Numbered from the stretch's first letter, positions 37,301 to 50,831 are shown. The stretch is 64,000 nucleotides of DNA from Anarhynchus alexandrinus (GCA_008711295.1 VUYV01000607.1:7782-71781), one strand, 5' to 3'. Made by a program: numbers and translations. Notes: generated by a model from the sequence alone, not told the origin.

Positions 37301-40300
37301 CATGAGCACTTTTATGAGAAAGTGCCTGCTGGTAGTGGTGGGAAAGTCTCCTTTTTCACATACAAACCATTCTCTGGTCTGAGTTTACTGCTATGCATAT
37401 TTCTTTTCAGAATTTGCTTTCCTGACTTCAAAATACTGTAAGATAACTTAGTCATTGTTGCTGTGATTAAAAACTACTTTTATTTGTGAGAAAACAAACA
37501 TTGTTTGAAAAAACTTGACCTCCTTTGGAAAAACTCTGGCTTGCAGATTTTAATTGCAGGGAATCTGTTCATAGTGCTATTTTTACATGTATTGGAAAAG
37601 TATCAAAGCTAATTTTTTAGAAAAGGAAATTATACTTTAAAATGCACTATTGTGAGAAAGTGACTCCCTAATGTCTTTGAGTTGGTGCTTTGTTTCTCGT
37701 TAGAAGCATCTCCTGTCTTCCCTGATGAGCCTGCTCTTGTTTTCAGTGCTGGTTTGCTTTAAGATGCTTTTGATCCTGTATTCATTAAAACCTGATCCTG
37801 CTGCTTCCCACCACCCCTAATGGTCTATGAAATTATTTTCCTTTCTCCAAGATGCTGTTAACTCTGCTAGCACCTGCAGAGTGGAGGAGCTCAGAACATT
37901 GTCAAAAGTCCTCCGATTTATTCAAACCACCTTTTCTCCAAACAAGAATTAATCTTCAATGTTATCACAGCAATCATCCTTAGTGGAGAAGTGGGAACGG
38001 ACTGCAACAGAGTCTGAAGGTTTTTATCACTGCTGTTTTCCCCTTCTACAGGTACGGAGAGATAATTGGACAAAAGGCTTGAAAATCGAGGATAAGATTC
38101 ATTCTGTATAACAGAGAATGAAAGTATGAATGAGCATAAAGGGCTCAAACAGCTGCCAAAAAAAAAAAAAAAAGAGTAAATCCAGTAAGAAAAAAGTAGG
38201 GAACAATGAAACAAAGTGATGGAGTAAAAGAAAAACGTAAAACTGCATTTGCAGTCTGGACTTTACAGGGAATAACAACAGTTAAGTAAAAAGCAGGATT
38301 TTTAAGGTATCCACAAACTAAGAATTTTTCAATTATGTAGCATCAGGATTGTAGATGACAGTTTAGTCTTGTTCTATTTTTTAACACTGGTGGAACAGAG
38401 GAGAGCTCTCTAAATTTGTACTTTCGACACAATGATGAAGATTAATATTAGCTGTCAATACATACTTTATTGCACATATTCTAGCAAGTATTGTGACTTA
38501 AATATTGCCACTCCAGAACATTCTTGCAGAACTGAACAGCTTAATGTGGAACTAATCAGTTCTTTGTTTTTGCCTTCTCATTAGCAATGTCCTGCAATGA
38601 CTATTACGCATTAAGTTACTGCAACCAAAATGGCAGTAATGAGCATTCAGATGTTTAATTTCATTTGAAGATGCACTCAGTTATTGCATAGAAAATTGTT
38701 TTCTAGAACAGTGATTTCAAACCCAAGCATTCAGAAGCCATGAAGACCAACCAAAAGCAAGGTTGTCCATGCAATATTTTGGTCCTATTGTAGATATCTG
38801 CATGCTGTAGTCTTTAATTGCGTGATCACATTATCTTTAACCTGATCTCCTAAGGAGACAAAGCTTATGTTGTTTGATGTCTTATCCTCCTACCCCATCC
38901 CTCAATAACTTCTAATTCAGCATCATTTTCCAACCAAATTCCAAAAAAGGAGTCTCAAAGTTCATTGCATTCTACCACATTCCATCAAAGTAGATGTCGG
39001 ATAGAGGAAAGGGACCTCCCCAAGGGCTCTAAGACATTATGCTACAGTTTAATAAACACTAGGGCCTCTGCAGGGGGGAGAAGCTGTGAATATTCCAACT
39101 ATGGAGAAAGCCTAAATGGGAGCCACAATCAACCACAAACCTCAAATCTGGAGGGACCTTAGGTGTTGCTAATTCCAGCATTTACATTCATTTATTCACT
39201 GGACTGTGCTATCCTTTTCTGTGACTGGGTAAGGTTATAAATGATTAAATGAAATGTTGCCTCCTGTATGGGTTCCCAAGCTTTATGTAACTCACACTTC
39301 CTAAAATATTTACTGACTGCAAAAATAATTAATTTCTTCCTGGGCATTTCCTCAATTATAAAATAATGGTGTCTTGCTGCTTAGAAATATTAATGAAGCT
39401 ATCTTACCCAGTACTCCTGTGATTTTAAGTGATAAAATGCTTCATGCAATATAGACACAGGGGAGAATTAAATCTTAGCGTTTATCAAAACAGAGAAAAC
39501 AAAGCTTATGTCAAAACTATGCACTAATGCCCAACTTGATACATCTCAGACCTTCTTATTCAGAGAAGTTGGTAACTCAGTTGTGCTTTGTGTGTTGAGT
39601 TCTGAGTTTTACATCCCTCCAGGTGTGGCTGTGAACACTCCCTTTTTGCAGATCTAGCCCAGCTGTTCATGCGAAAATAAAAAACTTACTAATAATCAAA
39701 ACACTTCAGGTTATGGGATTGCCACACAGGTCCTAAGGCAGGGACAGAATCTGCTAATCCAACCTGGGGTTCTGTTTCTTAATCCTGAGACCAGGATTTT
39801 GTTTTTCCGGCCACATTCACTGTAAAACTAATTAACAAATTATAGCCTATCATGTTCGCTGAATGAGATCTTTCAAGACCTTGGGAGAAAGCTACAATTC
39901 TGAGAATAAACTAAATCAGAGCAGGCTGCAAATTTGTCTGGAAAGCAGACTCAGCGCCTCAAAGCTGATAAGGAGTAAGAGAGGCAGCCTTTGCCTGGAA
40001 AGCAGTTTGCATTGTTCTGAGAAGTGATTTTTAGAAGTTTAGCTAATGAATGTCAGGCAGTCATGCTGCCAGAGGACACAAACTCAACTGTCTACTTCCA
40101 CTACCACAGAGACTGGAGACAATGATCCCTACTGTTTGAGTGTACTTGAGAGGATTGAGATTTTTATTGCCTTGTAATGTTTAATTTTAGGTGGGAAATA
40201 GTTCTTTGGAGAACAGTTTTCTGCTGTCAATGGGAAGAGGCCATCACAGATGGGCCTAGTATGCCCTCTATTCATGTTCCAGGGCCACGGCAAGATTCCT

Positions 40301-43300
40301 TAGTGCTGTCTTTAAACGCTGGCTATTATAAAGTGGAAATTACAACATTTGATTAAAAAGTGTGGGGTGCTAGTCCCACCTGCAGAAAAGCAAATCACTA
40401 TGTACAAAGACCATAATGGAAATCTTCCCTTACTGTCCCCAAAATTACATATGCCTATTAAAATACTTCACTTCTTCCCCACTTTCAAGTTTCAGTCAAG
40501 CAAAAGACTTAGTCCTCATTCCAAGTGATGGAAGGTTTCCATGGCTGACCTGGCTGGATGTTAATTTTTATGGATTCTTCAGCATCTGGTCTATGCTAAT
40601 AGAACTGCTCTTGGGACCGCCTAATGCTGCGCATTCGTGCTGCTCTTGGAGTAACTGAAGACCCAGTACAGAGCCTGAGCCTAAAAACACACCACCATCC
40701 CTGACTCTGGCAGTCTTTCTTTGCATTCTCCTAGCAGAACGCTTCTACTGAATGAGTCAGTATTTCAACACGTACTGTGTATGAAAACCACGCTGTCTTT
40801 TGAACACTTTTTCTTTGAAACAGGTTAATTGCTCATAAAAACTTTGGAAACAGGCTGTGAGCTTACCAAAGTAACTGAACTGTGATGATGAAGAACGTAT
40901 TAAAAGCATTCAGGATCCCGTATGTGCATAAATATACAAAAAGAAGGAAAATGACATTGCAAGCACTGCAGAAAAGCATAGCAAGAGAAAGGAAAAAAAG
41001 CCATATGACTGTTTTTGCTAAATTAATTCTGAAACCTTAAATGCACTTTTCATCTTAATTTTTTTTCCTTAAAATATTTAAAACCTTAAATTCCAGTGTG
41101 ACATCCAGCTGCCTCAGTTTCAGTCTGAGGCAACTACTGGGTTTCCTGTTCTTGGATGCATCCCTGGCTCACTGTTGCTGAAATTTTGTTGGTTATGAAC
41201 TGTAAATCTAAGTATGAAACTGTCTATTCTAAGAGTATATATTTTAAATGCATATCCCATCCCTATTGGCCTTACAAACTTCTTACTAATAGCATAAACT
41301 TACTACGTGCTAAAGTGGGACTTACTACATACTAAAGTGTATTTTCCCCGATAGGTGCTGTTTTGAGTCTCGTGTGCTTTTCAGTCCCTGAAATCTGACA
41401 GGAATTCCCATTTCCTTCGCAGAAGCATGTGGAATCCTGCAGGATAAGCTCACATAATCACCGACTCTTAACTGAGCAGCACAGCGTAAATCCTAGTTGT
41501 TCTTGAAGAATGACCATTAGGGTTGGCTTTTTTTAAGTGGTATCTTCAAGACTTCATTAATTTCAAAGCAGTAACAATAACTTCCTTATCCCTTAAACTG
41601 TTGCGATTTGAGCATGAGTCCTTACTATCCTGTGACCAGAAAATTATCAGTGTAATTACAATTATATCCACCTCTATAAAATATACACACATACAGTATC
41701 ATCTGCCTTATTCTATGTGCTCTCTAAACATTTGGGGTTTTTTTTAAACATCTGCTGATGGTGTTGCAGAAGAAGCTCATAAAAACAAGGAAGATGAAAG
41801 GAAAAGGAACGCAGCTGCCAAGTTTTCCCCCCTGCGGATGCCATGTCTCAGTTAGCTATGAAATAAAACTTCACCTTTCTTAGCTGATACATCAACGAGT
41901 TCCTCCTGGAGGGACAACAGGCACAAACACTGCAGCAATGTAATCTGCTGTTTATCCTCAGTACGTGCGTGACTCTTCTCATCTCCCTGGAACCACCAAG
42001 AACTGACAAGGTTCCTAGGAGAATTCTGGCAGAAATGTTTTCAAAAACATCGCCTGTGATGCCAATGGCTGCTGCTGTGCGGGGAGCCAGCTGGTTGTGT
42101 TACATGAGGACAGGAGGACACGCAGGTGTGCACATACTTATTTCTACTCAGGCTATTTGTAATAAAGGCCATTCTGCAGAAGAGACGGTGATTGTCTTAA
42201 AGCTTCTAACGACTTAGCTTCGATGTAGTTTCTGCTCATGGTCTGAAAGAATTAAGCAGAATAAAAATGGAGGAAGACCTTGATTTCCACGTTATGTCTT
42301 TACTGTGAGCACAAAGACTCTAGAAATACAGTTATATCGCTAATTAAACAGGAACTGCTTTTTTGTTGTTTTTCTCCTTGTATTTCTTGAAAATGATTGA
42401 AATAAGAGTTCCCCCTGCTGGTAACTGGCTGAGTCATAAACGGACTCAGGGTTAGGACTCTGGAGCCAACAAAAAGTAGATGAGAAGAAGATGGAATCTC
42501 TTCATAACTTCTCAGCCTGACCTTCATGTTTTGCACTTGCAGGACTTTGTCTAAGGCACTTAATGAATTAACCTCCTACTCAACTGATTTCCCTTCCTCT
42601 TCTACTCAGAGAAAGAAAAGGAAGGAGCAAACCACGAGCATTCCCTTCAGTACTCCTTGGCAAGTCAGCCCAAACTCAAACATTACACAGTGAGCGTTCC
42701 ATCTTGGCTGCAAAGGGTGATGTTTTACACTTCACAAAAACTTTTCATTTTGGAAAATATGTCATTCTCACAAAACGACTGTTTGCTTACAGCTGGGGAA
42801 ATAAAGACAGATCAAACACATACGACTAAAAAGAACAAGGTAGTCTTTTTTATTTAACTAGGTTTGCACTCTTCTAATAAACCGGAGAATGTCTAAAAAA
42901 AAAAAAAGCAGAGGGAAAACTAAGTCATAGCAGAAGTGGCGAAGCCCAGACTGTTGGTAAAGAACCTGGGCACTGTGCTTTAATGCCTTGAAACCTCTAA
43001 ACTGCTTAGAGGTGCACATGCTACCACAGAACACTTCCGTCTTTGAATAAGCAAAATATAACTTGCCAGCTGTCGTTAAAGATTCCTTTGCACAGCCATA
43101 GCCTAGATGTTACGCAGTATCGGGATAAACTAGCAAAGTTCTGTCAACACTTTGTACATTACTGATCTCTTACTTGAAGACAGAAAGCCTTTCCTGACAC
43201 TTCACCAGAAATTCCAGCACTGTCTCTGAAGACACTTGCACCGTTTACACAAAAAGAACAAAGCCAAAAAAAACATTAAACATAATTATCCCTCTGCAAA

Positions 43301-45970
43301 AGGTGCCTCAAAGAGAAGCTACCATTTCTACTAGGAAAAAGTAACACAGAGGATGAAAACTTTATTGGATCCTCGCCCAGTGCCTTTGGAGTTTACCTGT
43401 CTTTATTTAAAGAGACAGCTGAACTCAAGCAGGAACATACCCCAGAAGCCACCAGGCAGGCATCTCAAAGCGTGGTGACCAGACTGTCACTGGGGAGAGG
43501 TATTACAGCAATCCTCCTGGCAGCTCAAAGCTGGGGACCTGTTTTGAGGCGGTGTTGTTAAAACCATCCAAGAAGAAAAGCCAGTGCTGATTTGAAAATA
43601 GCTTCTTGAATTGCTTTTGTAGCCTCCTCTGGGATCTCGCAGTACGTGAGGTCTGGAGAGAAGACAGCAAGCTGTCCAAGGAAATCCAAAGGATTCAGAC
43701 GCGTGGTAGGTACAAGAGCTGCCTTTGTTTTAAGAAATTCTTATTGACTAAGACTCGGAGGTGCAGCAAGAACCAAGCTGGAGCAATACCAGAATAGGCT
43801 TTAGAGCTAAAGTGGGTCAAGGGAGCCTGCAGCAATCAGGAGAGAGAAAATCTCCTTTATTTTCTTTCTTCTTGGCAGACTGATCTTTAAATCTGTGCTC
43901 TGAATACAGACACGTTGAAGATACTGGTAAAGACAGATCTTGGCTTAGAAAATAGACCCTAGGAAGCTCCCAGCTTCATTCTTTCTGCTGGTCCTCTAGG
44001 CTGCTGCAGCATGGGGAAGAGGACAGACCTGTGGCTTTGAGCAAGAGTTCCCTTGCAACTGTGTTGGCTTCTTTTCAATGGTTATGGAAAAAAATAACAA
44101 AGTCTTTGGGTTTTGGTTGTTTGGGTTTTGTGGGCTTTTTGATTTTTTTTTTTTTTTTTTTAAAGACACTGTCTCTCCTAGAGTTCAGGAAGAGCAGTCT
44201 TCCGAGCATGTACATGGAAGGGACAATTTGGCTTGAGGTGCTGTAAATAAAAAGGAGATCGCCGATAACAGACTGACAGCACAGTGGAGAAAGGCTGCTG
44301 CTATCTCACTCAATTTTGCGTCATATACTTCCTCAAGAGCTTTAGTCAGTATGGAATTATTGCTAACAAGCAATTCTGCTTCTGTGGAATCAAAATGAGA
44401 GTGATTTCCCTTTGATTTGCAGCACGTGCTCTAGAATAGAGCAGTGGTTTGTAACAGCAATGACTCAAATATTCTAAACAGGTGATATGTTTGAACAGAA
44501 ATTCCAAGATTATCACGAGGAAGTGGATGGTGGAGGGAGTAAGTGATTTATAATGCATTTTTCAGGTGTTTGTATTTGCACAGTGATGAGGAGCTGGGTC
44601 TATTCCCTACGTTAGATTACTAATTGAATAGAAGGGAAAACAAGTCTGCAAAACTAACAGAATTGAGAGCTCGCCTAGAATCTTTTTGCTGCTTTTGGTT
44701 GCTGAGTTTGAGAATTGGTTAAAATTTAAGATAGTGCAATGAGATAGAGGAGTGCAAGTCCTATAAACAAAAAGATAGTTTTATGATTAAATCGCACAAA
44801 AGATAATTAATTCTTATCTCTGCCACAGCGCTCACGAACAGGTCATGCAATTTCTCTACTCCCTTTTATAAAATGGAAATAGCATTCATTACCTTAGAGA
44901 TACTGGGAAGGATAACTGTCTTCAGGGAAGCCAGAATCTCCGCAGGGTAGCAGATGCCAGCACATGGTGTTCATCAGGCAGTATTTGTGGAGTTAAGTCA
45001 CAGAAGCTTTTACTTCAGGATTCTCTACTACTGAGAACACGTTTGTTTGCTACTTATCACTTGACCTTTAAGACAATGTAAGTTAGCAAAGAGGGGAAGC
45101 TGACGGAGAAAAACCCCTTTAATAGCCTCGGTTTTATATCTGCAAGAAACGTGTTGTCTGAGTAGAACTGCAGGATAGTAAGACAGATTAAATGAAAACC
45201 AAATTTGAGGCCAAAAAAGTTGTAAGAAACACTGGAGGTGTGGGGGAAGCAGGGGATAGAGAGACTTACAACAGCCGCTCAGGAAAGAGATCAAGATCCC
45301 ATCTGGAGGGGCAAAAGGCCAAAGCCACAGAACAGATGGAGACCAAGTGACAGCTGGTAGAAACATGCTTTCATGTGTAAAGTTTGCTCTTCGGAGAATT
45401 TTGCTCTCCAACTCTGAAGGCATCATTATGATAATAACTCCTCCCCATACAACACTGGGGAGCTAGCCTGTGCGCAGGAGCGTGTGTTCGAAAGCTCACC
45501 GTGATGGTGGTTAATTAACAAGGGCCCTTTCAACATTTTGAAGCCGTTGTCACACAACCTTGGCATGGTTTTAGCAGCAGAGGGTCCTGTTCCTTCATCA
45601 GCAGGGGGGATGAAAAGAATTAATTCGGGCCCCACTGGTTAAACAGGTTTCCTGTAAACTTTTACATATGCCAAGAGTTGCTTCTGTTTTAGAAGGGCTC
45701 GGATGAAGGATATAATGCATCTCAAGGTTTACACATATTATCTTAATGGAAGAACATCCGGCTGGCTGCTCCACCAACTCAGTTACGGAAAAATCATACA
45801 ATCAATCAGAAGAGGGGGTTGTCTTCAATACAGGCATTTAATCCAGGGATCTTTCCAGGCTGCACCAAAGAACTAACATAATTCTAAGACTAGCCCTCTC
45901 CTTGGAGAGAGGTGTGCTGTTTCTGCCCAAAATCAGCCAACGATACCGAAATTAAAGTTCTGGAAAAGTG
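34346..45970. other. Intergenic region between the SPOP promoter and SLC35B1
   Basis: About 11.6 kb of AT-rich DNA with poly-A/T tracts (for example 36910, 38160, 42895, 44146). No open frame shows a known domain or convincing splice framing. An imperfect direct repeat of about 21 bp lies near 41298-41340. No RNA gene was recognised. Confidence 0.65.
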
Positions 45971-46271
45971 GCCATTGTCTCTTTTTCTTTAATAAAGATA
46001 TGAAGATTTTTTTCCTGTTAAGGCAAGAATTTCATCCTGCTGCTAGGATCTAGTAATGCAGCTTTGATTACAGAAAAAAAAAAAAAAGCTTAATTACAGT
46101 TAAAACTAAAGTATTACACTTTTAAGACAATTTAGAATTAAAAAACTAAAACAAAAAAAATCCAAACACTCTCCTTCTGATTACCTATCCTGAGTCCAGT
46201 TTCATAACAGATTTTGAGGTACGAGACAATAAATTAAAAGTTCATTCCAACTGCTGAGATCAACCATTTCC
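45970..46271 (-). other. SLC35B1: SLC35B1 3'UTR (approximate)
   Basis: The region follows the TGA on the minus strand. No AATAAA is seen soon after the stop; the common variant ATTAAA is at 45993-45988, giving a UTR of about 300 nt. The end is uncertain. Confidence 0.4.
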
Positions 46272-46324
46272 TCAATGCGATGTCTTCTTTATTCCCTTTC
46301 CAAATTTGGCATCGAGTCCAAGGC
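46272..46324 (-). CDS. SLC35B1: SLC35B1 coding exon 9 and stop
   Basis: It encodes [17 protein letters not shown] followed by TGA (53 nt). The acceptor is TCGTTGCAG. The terminal lysines resemble but do not exactly match a KKXX retrieval signal. Confidence 0.95.
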
Positions 46325-49300
46325 CTGCAACGAGATGAAATAATCCATGTGCACAGAGAACTTCTTCACATTCTTCAAACAAACACGACACAAGAACTTT
46401 GTGAAAAATCAGCTTAACAGCACCAACTTACTAATGGGCACTCAGAGGCAGTGACTTACCCGGTGTGGGGACAAAAAAAAGACCTAATAGATCTGCTAGA
46501 AGTTCCTCTTTTGCTGCAGTGGTGAGACTACTAACACGCTCTTCCATCCAGAGTGTTCTAATATAATTAGATTTTTTTTGACCAGCATCTTTTGTTAGCT
46601 GTGCCCTCGCTGTACGTCACCTCAGTTGAAGTTAACAGGGGACAGACCGCAGGTGTTTGCTGCCCAGACTTACCCAAGAACACCAGGACGGTCCCCACCC
46701 ACTGCATCGTACTGATGGGATTGGCAAATAGAATGACCGACGCTAAAATGGTGAAGAACTTGCGGGTTGTAGTGATGATGGAACAAGTCAGAGGCCCGAA
46801 GTATACCACAGTCATGAAAATAAAACTCTGTAAAAAACAAATAGACGCCTTTTGTCACTTTGACTGGAAAAAGTACAACACGGATCATATTTTCAGAGGA
46901 AAAGCCATTGAGCCACAGCCGAAAGAATCTTATCTCAAATCCTGATTATTTGCATGCAAACTTAAACCAGTTTTACTCTGAAAGTGGCCTGTACAGAAAG
47001 CAAGCAACAACTAAAGCAACGGAAAGTGAGGCAATGTTACTTTGGCGTCTCCCAACTGTGCAAACAAATCCCAGCAAAGACGGCAGAGCAAGGGAAGCGT
47101 GTTTACCTGACCCAGCGCGCTCGTCAGGCCAAACAGGAGGATATTGTAAATGATGCTGGGGTAGCGTTCCGTAAAACTCAAGAACTCCCAGAGCTCTCCA
47201 GTGAACAATATCCCTGGAAGAAAGATCGAGATGAAAAGCGTGAATTACGAGCCCAGAGGCAGCCCGAGTGGCTGCTGCCTACGCAGTATAATTTCAGTTT
47301 ATGCTTATAACCCAACAGGAGCTACTAAAAGCAAAGACTAAATACCACACAGTGGAAAACAAAGAGAACCGGAGAAAAAGCGATTAACTATGATCACCTT
47401 CGTAGTTAATTAATGAAAGAAGCAATCATTAACTGCAGATCCGATTCTGACAAAATAATCTCTAGCAATTAATTAGAAGCGCTACTCCCTAATTGAAGCG
47501 GAAAGCTCTGCTGATACGGTTTGCTCCTCTCCGGCACAAGAGCAGTTGGGGCTGGTGCAGAGCCGGGGGTCAACAGGGTCGGGCAGCCACACTCGGCGTG
47601 AAGCGCTGTCCTCTGGTGGGCATGAGGAGAGCTACACCGACCAACCCCGACTTCATAGACGAACATAAACCAACCCCAAACCAAACCAAACCAAAGTTCT
47701 TTGCAGAAAGCGTTCTAGGCCCATTTTTGGAGCTTGACACAACGTCTCTTCCCGCGGGGTGTCCCAGGGCAGTCTCTGGGAGCGGTGGCTGTGGTTTTCA
47801 CAGGGTGGTCCTTACCAGCCCCCAGGAACAAGGTAGACCATAGATTAACATTCAGCATCATGTGATTGGAACCCGTCTGGTAGTGAGCTCTCATGTGGTC
47901 CTGCGATACACCAGTCAGCCCATCCAAGGTCAGCGACAGCAGCTACGAAGAGAAGAGACAGAGATAAGAGACAGCAAGGAAAACCTTCATTCTTCATTTC
48001 TTCTCTATGGGGAAAACCTTGAACGTTCTCCCCCTTTTTTAACATCCCAATCACCTATTAAATAGCAATTACGTCATGTCAAAATGTATGCTAAGAGGGA
48101 TGCACGTGCACTCGTGCACTGATCTCACACTGCAGCTTGAGAGCGCACCCCTCCACCCCAGGTGTCCTCCTGTGGAAGTGTTTCCACATCAGCTTCAGGG
48201 TACACTTGAGGTACAAAGGACATGGCCTTATCTAAGTTGTAACCGCTTGTTCCAACTCACCCCTGCCGGGTTATTTGTGCGTTGGCAGCACTCACCAGAA
48301 GGAGCTCTCCATAGCCAAAGACGTGGTCATCGCTGCCAGCCCCCTTCTTAGGTTTGTACAGAAACAGGGCCACGCCTGCCACTATCAAGAGGACGCAGAG
48401 ATACTTGGCCGGGGGATACTTCTTCCGCAGCAAAGTCACTCCTAAAAGCATGACTGTAAAAACGCAACATCACAAACCGCTCCCAAAACCCTCTCATGGG
48501 ATTGTAACTTGGCCAAACAGATAAAACACCATTTGCTCTTCCTGCGGAAGAGCGGACAGAAGGGGAGAGGCACCGTTTTGGCCACTGAGGGCACGAGAAA
48601 TCCACACAAACATACAAGAAGAAATGAGAAATTTGCTTACCTGGTATGGGCTTACAAGATTTGCCGAGGACCTAGAAAAGAAAAACCATATTAACTACCT
48701 GCACACCATGACCTGCCTGCAACCAGAGACCACGGCAATACAAGGGTGACCGTAGGGGATGAGACCACCCCAATACACCCGACACTACAGAAAAACCCGA
48801 CACTTCAGAAAAACACAGACGACCCCACCGCAGAGCAACTGCTGAATTAATGGTGAAGATTTCACAAACCATCTCAAGCCCTCCAACATTAGCACCAAGT
48901 CCCAGTTAGCAAATTCCTGTAACTTCTAGGGATTGCTATTCCCTTTCTGGAACAGTTTGAGCTCTTTTAGCCCCTCTCCACCCTCCCAGCGCTGAGTGAA
49001 ACCCAGTGATACAGCCCCGCAAACACAGCTACAGGAAAATAAGCGTCAAAATCCCAGTTTCCCTCCGTGTCATTTCACCAGCTGGCTCTTCCGCAGCACG
49101 AGCTGCCTCAGCACAACGCCCGTTTTTGGGGTACCCCGAGCGTTAGGGGGTGACAGAGCTCTAGGCTGTCCCCTGCCCCACCTGAGTCGGGTAGCTGACG
49201 AACTGCAGCGCTGAGTTGCTGGAGACCATCGCGCCCAGGTAGGAGAGCGAGCAGGCGGCGTAGAGCCAGCTCCGCGTGCGATCCGCTTTCACGGCGTCAA

Positions 49301-50831
49301 AAAAATGGATCACTGGAAGGAAGACAAAGAGGAGGAAAGTCAGGAGAGCTGCGAACAGCCACCACCATCAGGAAGCACCTTAAGAAAGTGGGATCAAGTG
49401 TACCCTCAGCAAGTTTGCTGATGACACCAAGCTCTGTGGAGCAATCGACATGCTGAAGGGGAGGGATGCCATGTAGAGGGACCTGGACAGGCTGGAGAGG
49501 TGGGCCTGTGCCAACCTCATGAAGTTCAACAAGGCCAAGTGCAAGGTCCTGCACGTGGGTTGGGGCAATCCCAAGCACAAATCCAGGCTGGATGAAGAAT
49601 GGATAGAGAGCAGCCCTGAGGAGAAGGACTTGGGGGTGTTGGTGGGTGAGAAGCTCAACATGAGCCGGTGATGAGTGCTGGCACCTCAGAAACCCAACCA
49701 TATCCCGGGTTGCACCCCCAGAAGCGTGGCCAGCAGGGCGAGGGAGGAGATTCTGCCCCCCTGCTGTGCTCTGGGGAGACCCTCCTACAGTGCTGCCTCC
49801 AGCGCGGGGGGTCCCCACAGCAGAAGGACATAGAGCTGGTGGAGCAGGGCCAGAGGAGGCCCCGGAGATGCTGCGAGGGCTGGAGCCCCTCTGCTGGGAG
49901 GACAGGCTGGGAGAGTTGGGGGGGTTCAGCCTGGAGAAGAGAAGGCTCCGGGGAGATCTCAGAGCCCCTTCCAGTGCCTAAAGGCGCTCCAGGAGAGCTG
50001 GGGAGGGACTCTGGATCAGAGAGGGGAGCGATGGGATGAGGGGGAACGGTTTTAAACTGAAAGAGGGGAGATTTAGATGAGATATTAGGAAGAAATTGTT
50101 GCCTGTGAGGGCGGTGAGCCCCTGGCGCAGGTTGCCCAGAGAAGCTGTGGCTGCCCCATCCCTGGAGGTGTTCAAGGCCAGGTTGGACGGGGCTTGGAGC
50201 AACCTGGGCTGGTGGAAGGTGTCCCTGCCCAGGGCGGGGGGGTGGAACGAGGTGATCTTTAAGGTCCCTTCCAACTCAAAGCATTCTGTGATTCTATGAA
50301 GAATGTCATCAGAGACGCAATGGACAATCGACATTGACCCTCTGCCATAAGAGCGGTGGCAACTGTCCCCTCAGGGTATGCGAAACACCCCGGACAGGCC
50401 CAGGCCCGGCCGGCAGCTCCCGAGCCCCGACTTACGGAGCTTGGCGAAGGCGGCGTTGATCACGCACTGGATGAACACCAGGGTCAGGGCGTACTTGAAC
50501 TTCTCCTGCTTCGCGCCTTCCCCGTACCGTCCCCTCGTGCTGCAGAGGGGGACACCCTCAGACAGTGCCGGGACCCGACACGGGGACGGCTCCCCGGGGC
50601 CGTGACCCCACCGGGGCCCGCACCGAGGACACCCGCCCCCCCGGCTCCCCCCCGGGCCTCCCCTCCCCNCCCAGGCTCCCCCCGTCCCCGTCCCCCCGGT
50701 TCCCGGTCCCCCCCCGCTGACATGCTCTCCTGCAGGATGCCATAGTAGAAGTAGCAGGCGAAGACGCCCAGGAAGCAGACGGGCAGGCGGAGGCGCTCCG
50801 GCAGCACGGCGCCGTTGGCGTTCGCTCCCAT
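46272..50831 (-). CDS. SLC35B1: SLC35B1: ER nucleotide or nucleotide-sugar transporter (nine coding exons)
   Basis: SLC35B1 is a multi-pass endoplasmic-reticulum membrane protein of the nucleotide-sugar transporter family, first named UDP-galactose-transporter related and later described as the ER ATP/ADP exchanger AXER. The nine exons join in frame to 975 nt, 324 residues, against 322 in human. Hydrophobic segments begin with [18 protein letters not shown] and recur throughout, fitting about ten membrane helices. Family stretches are intact: [62 protein letters not shown] and the C-terminal KKTSH with lysines near the end that may aid ER retrieval. The ATG at 50831-50829 is chosen because it has a strong GCCGCCATGG context and aligns with the human start; an in-frame ATG lies 30 codons upstream. 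An antisense CR1 fragment interrupts intron 2. The promoter CpG island separates it from the FAM117A 3' end by only about 400 bp. Confidence 0.97.
46674..46827 (-). CDS. SLC35B1: SLC35B1 coding exon 8
   Basis: It encodes [18 protein letters not shown] through VGTVLVFL plus one base (154 nt), the most conserved transporter helices. The acceptor is TTTTTTACAG and the donor GTAAGT. Confidence 0.96.
47107..47213 (-). CDS. SLC35B1: SLC35B1 coding exon 7
   Basis: It encodes [18 protein letters not shown] through LTSALGQ (107 nt). The acceptor is CTTCTTCCAG and the donor GTAAAC. Confidence 0.95.
47816..47942 (-). CDS. SLC35B1: SLC35B1 coding exon 6
   Basis: It encodes [18 protein letters not shown] through WSTLFLGA plus one base (127 nt). 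The acceptor is TTCGTAG and the donor GTAAGG. Confidence 0.95.
48296..48453 (-). CDS. SLC35B1: SLC35B1 coding exon 5
   Basis: It encodes [18 protein letters not shown] through FGYGELLL (158 nt), with the [15 protein letters not shown] membrane helix. The loop after it ([16 protein letters not shown]) is the part that differs most from human. The donor is GTGAGT. Confidence 0.95.
48641..48671 (-). CDS. SLC35B1: SLC35B1 coding exon 4 (31-nt microexon)
   Basis: It encodes [10 protein letters not shown] plus one base. It has acceptor TTTTCTAG and donor GTAAGC. It is too short for ordinary open-frame scans but is needed to join exons 3 and 5. Confidence 0.94.
49182..49312 (-). CDS. SLC35B1: SLC35B1 coding exon 3
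   Basis: It encodes [18 protein letters not shown] through FVSYPTQ (131 nt), including the conserved SSNSALQ stretch. The acceptor is CTTCCAG and the donor GTGGGG. Confidence 0.95.
49380..50301 (+). mobile_element. CR1 retrotransposon fragment in SLC35B1 intron 2
   Basis: On the plus strand, opposite to the gene, a GC-rich CR1 copy begins within the reverse-transcriptase end with [14 protein letters not shown] (FADD box at 49414-49425). It continues through [14 protein letters not shown] and the non-coding 3' part, and ends near GATTCTATGAAG at 50301. Stops and frame breaks show it is dead. It lies wholly between exon 3 (ends 49312) and exon 2 (starts 50436). Confidence 0.92.
50436..50539 (-). 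CDS. SLC35B1: SLC35B1 coding exon 2
   Basis: It encodes [16 protein letters not shown] through NAAFAKL (104 nt), including an early membrane helix. The acceptor is CTCTGCAG and the donor GTAAGT. Confidence 0.95.
50722..50831 (-). CDS. SLC35B1: SLC35B1 coding exon 1
   Basis: It encodes [18 protein letters not shown] through YYGILQES plus two bases (110 nt). The donor AT|GTCAGC is weak, but it is the only GT giving the right phase to read [11 protein letters not shown] into exon 2. Confidence 0.93.
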
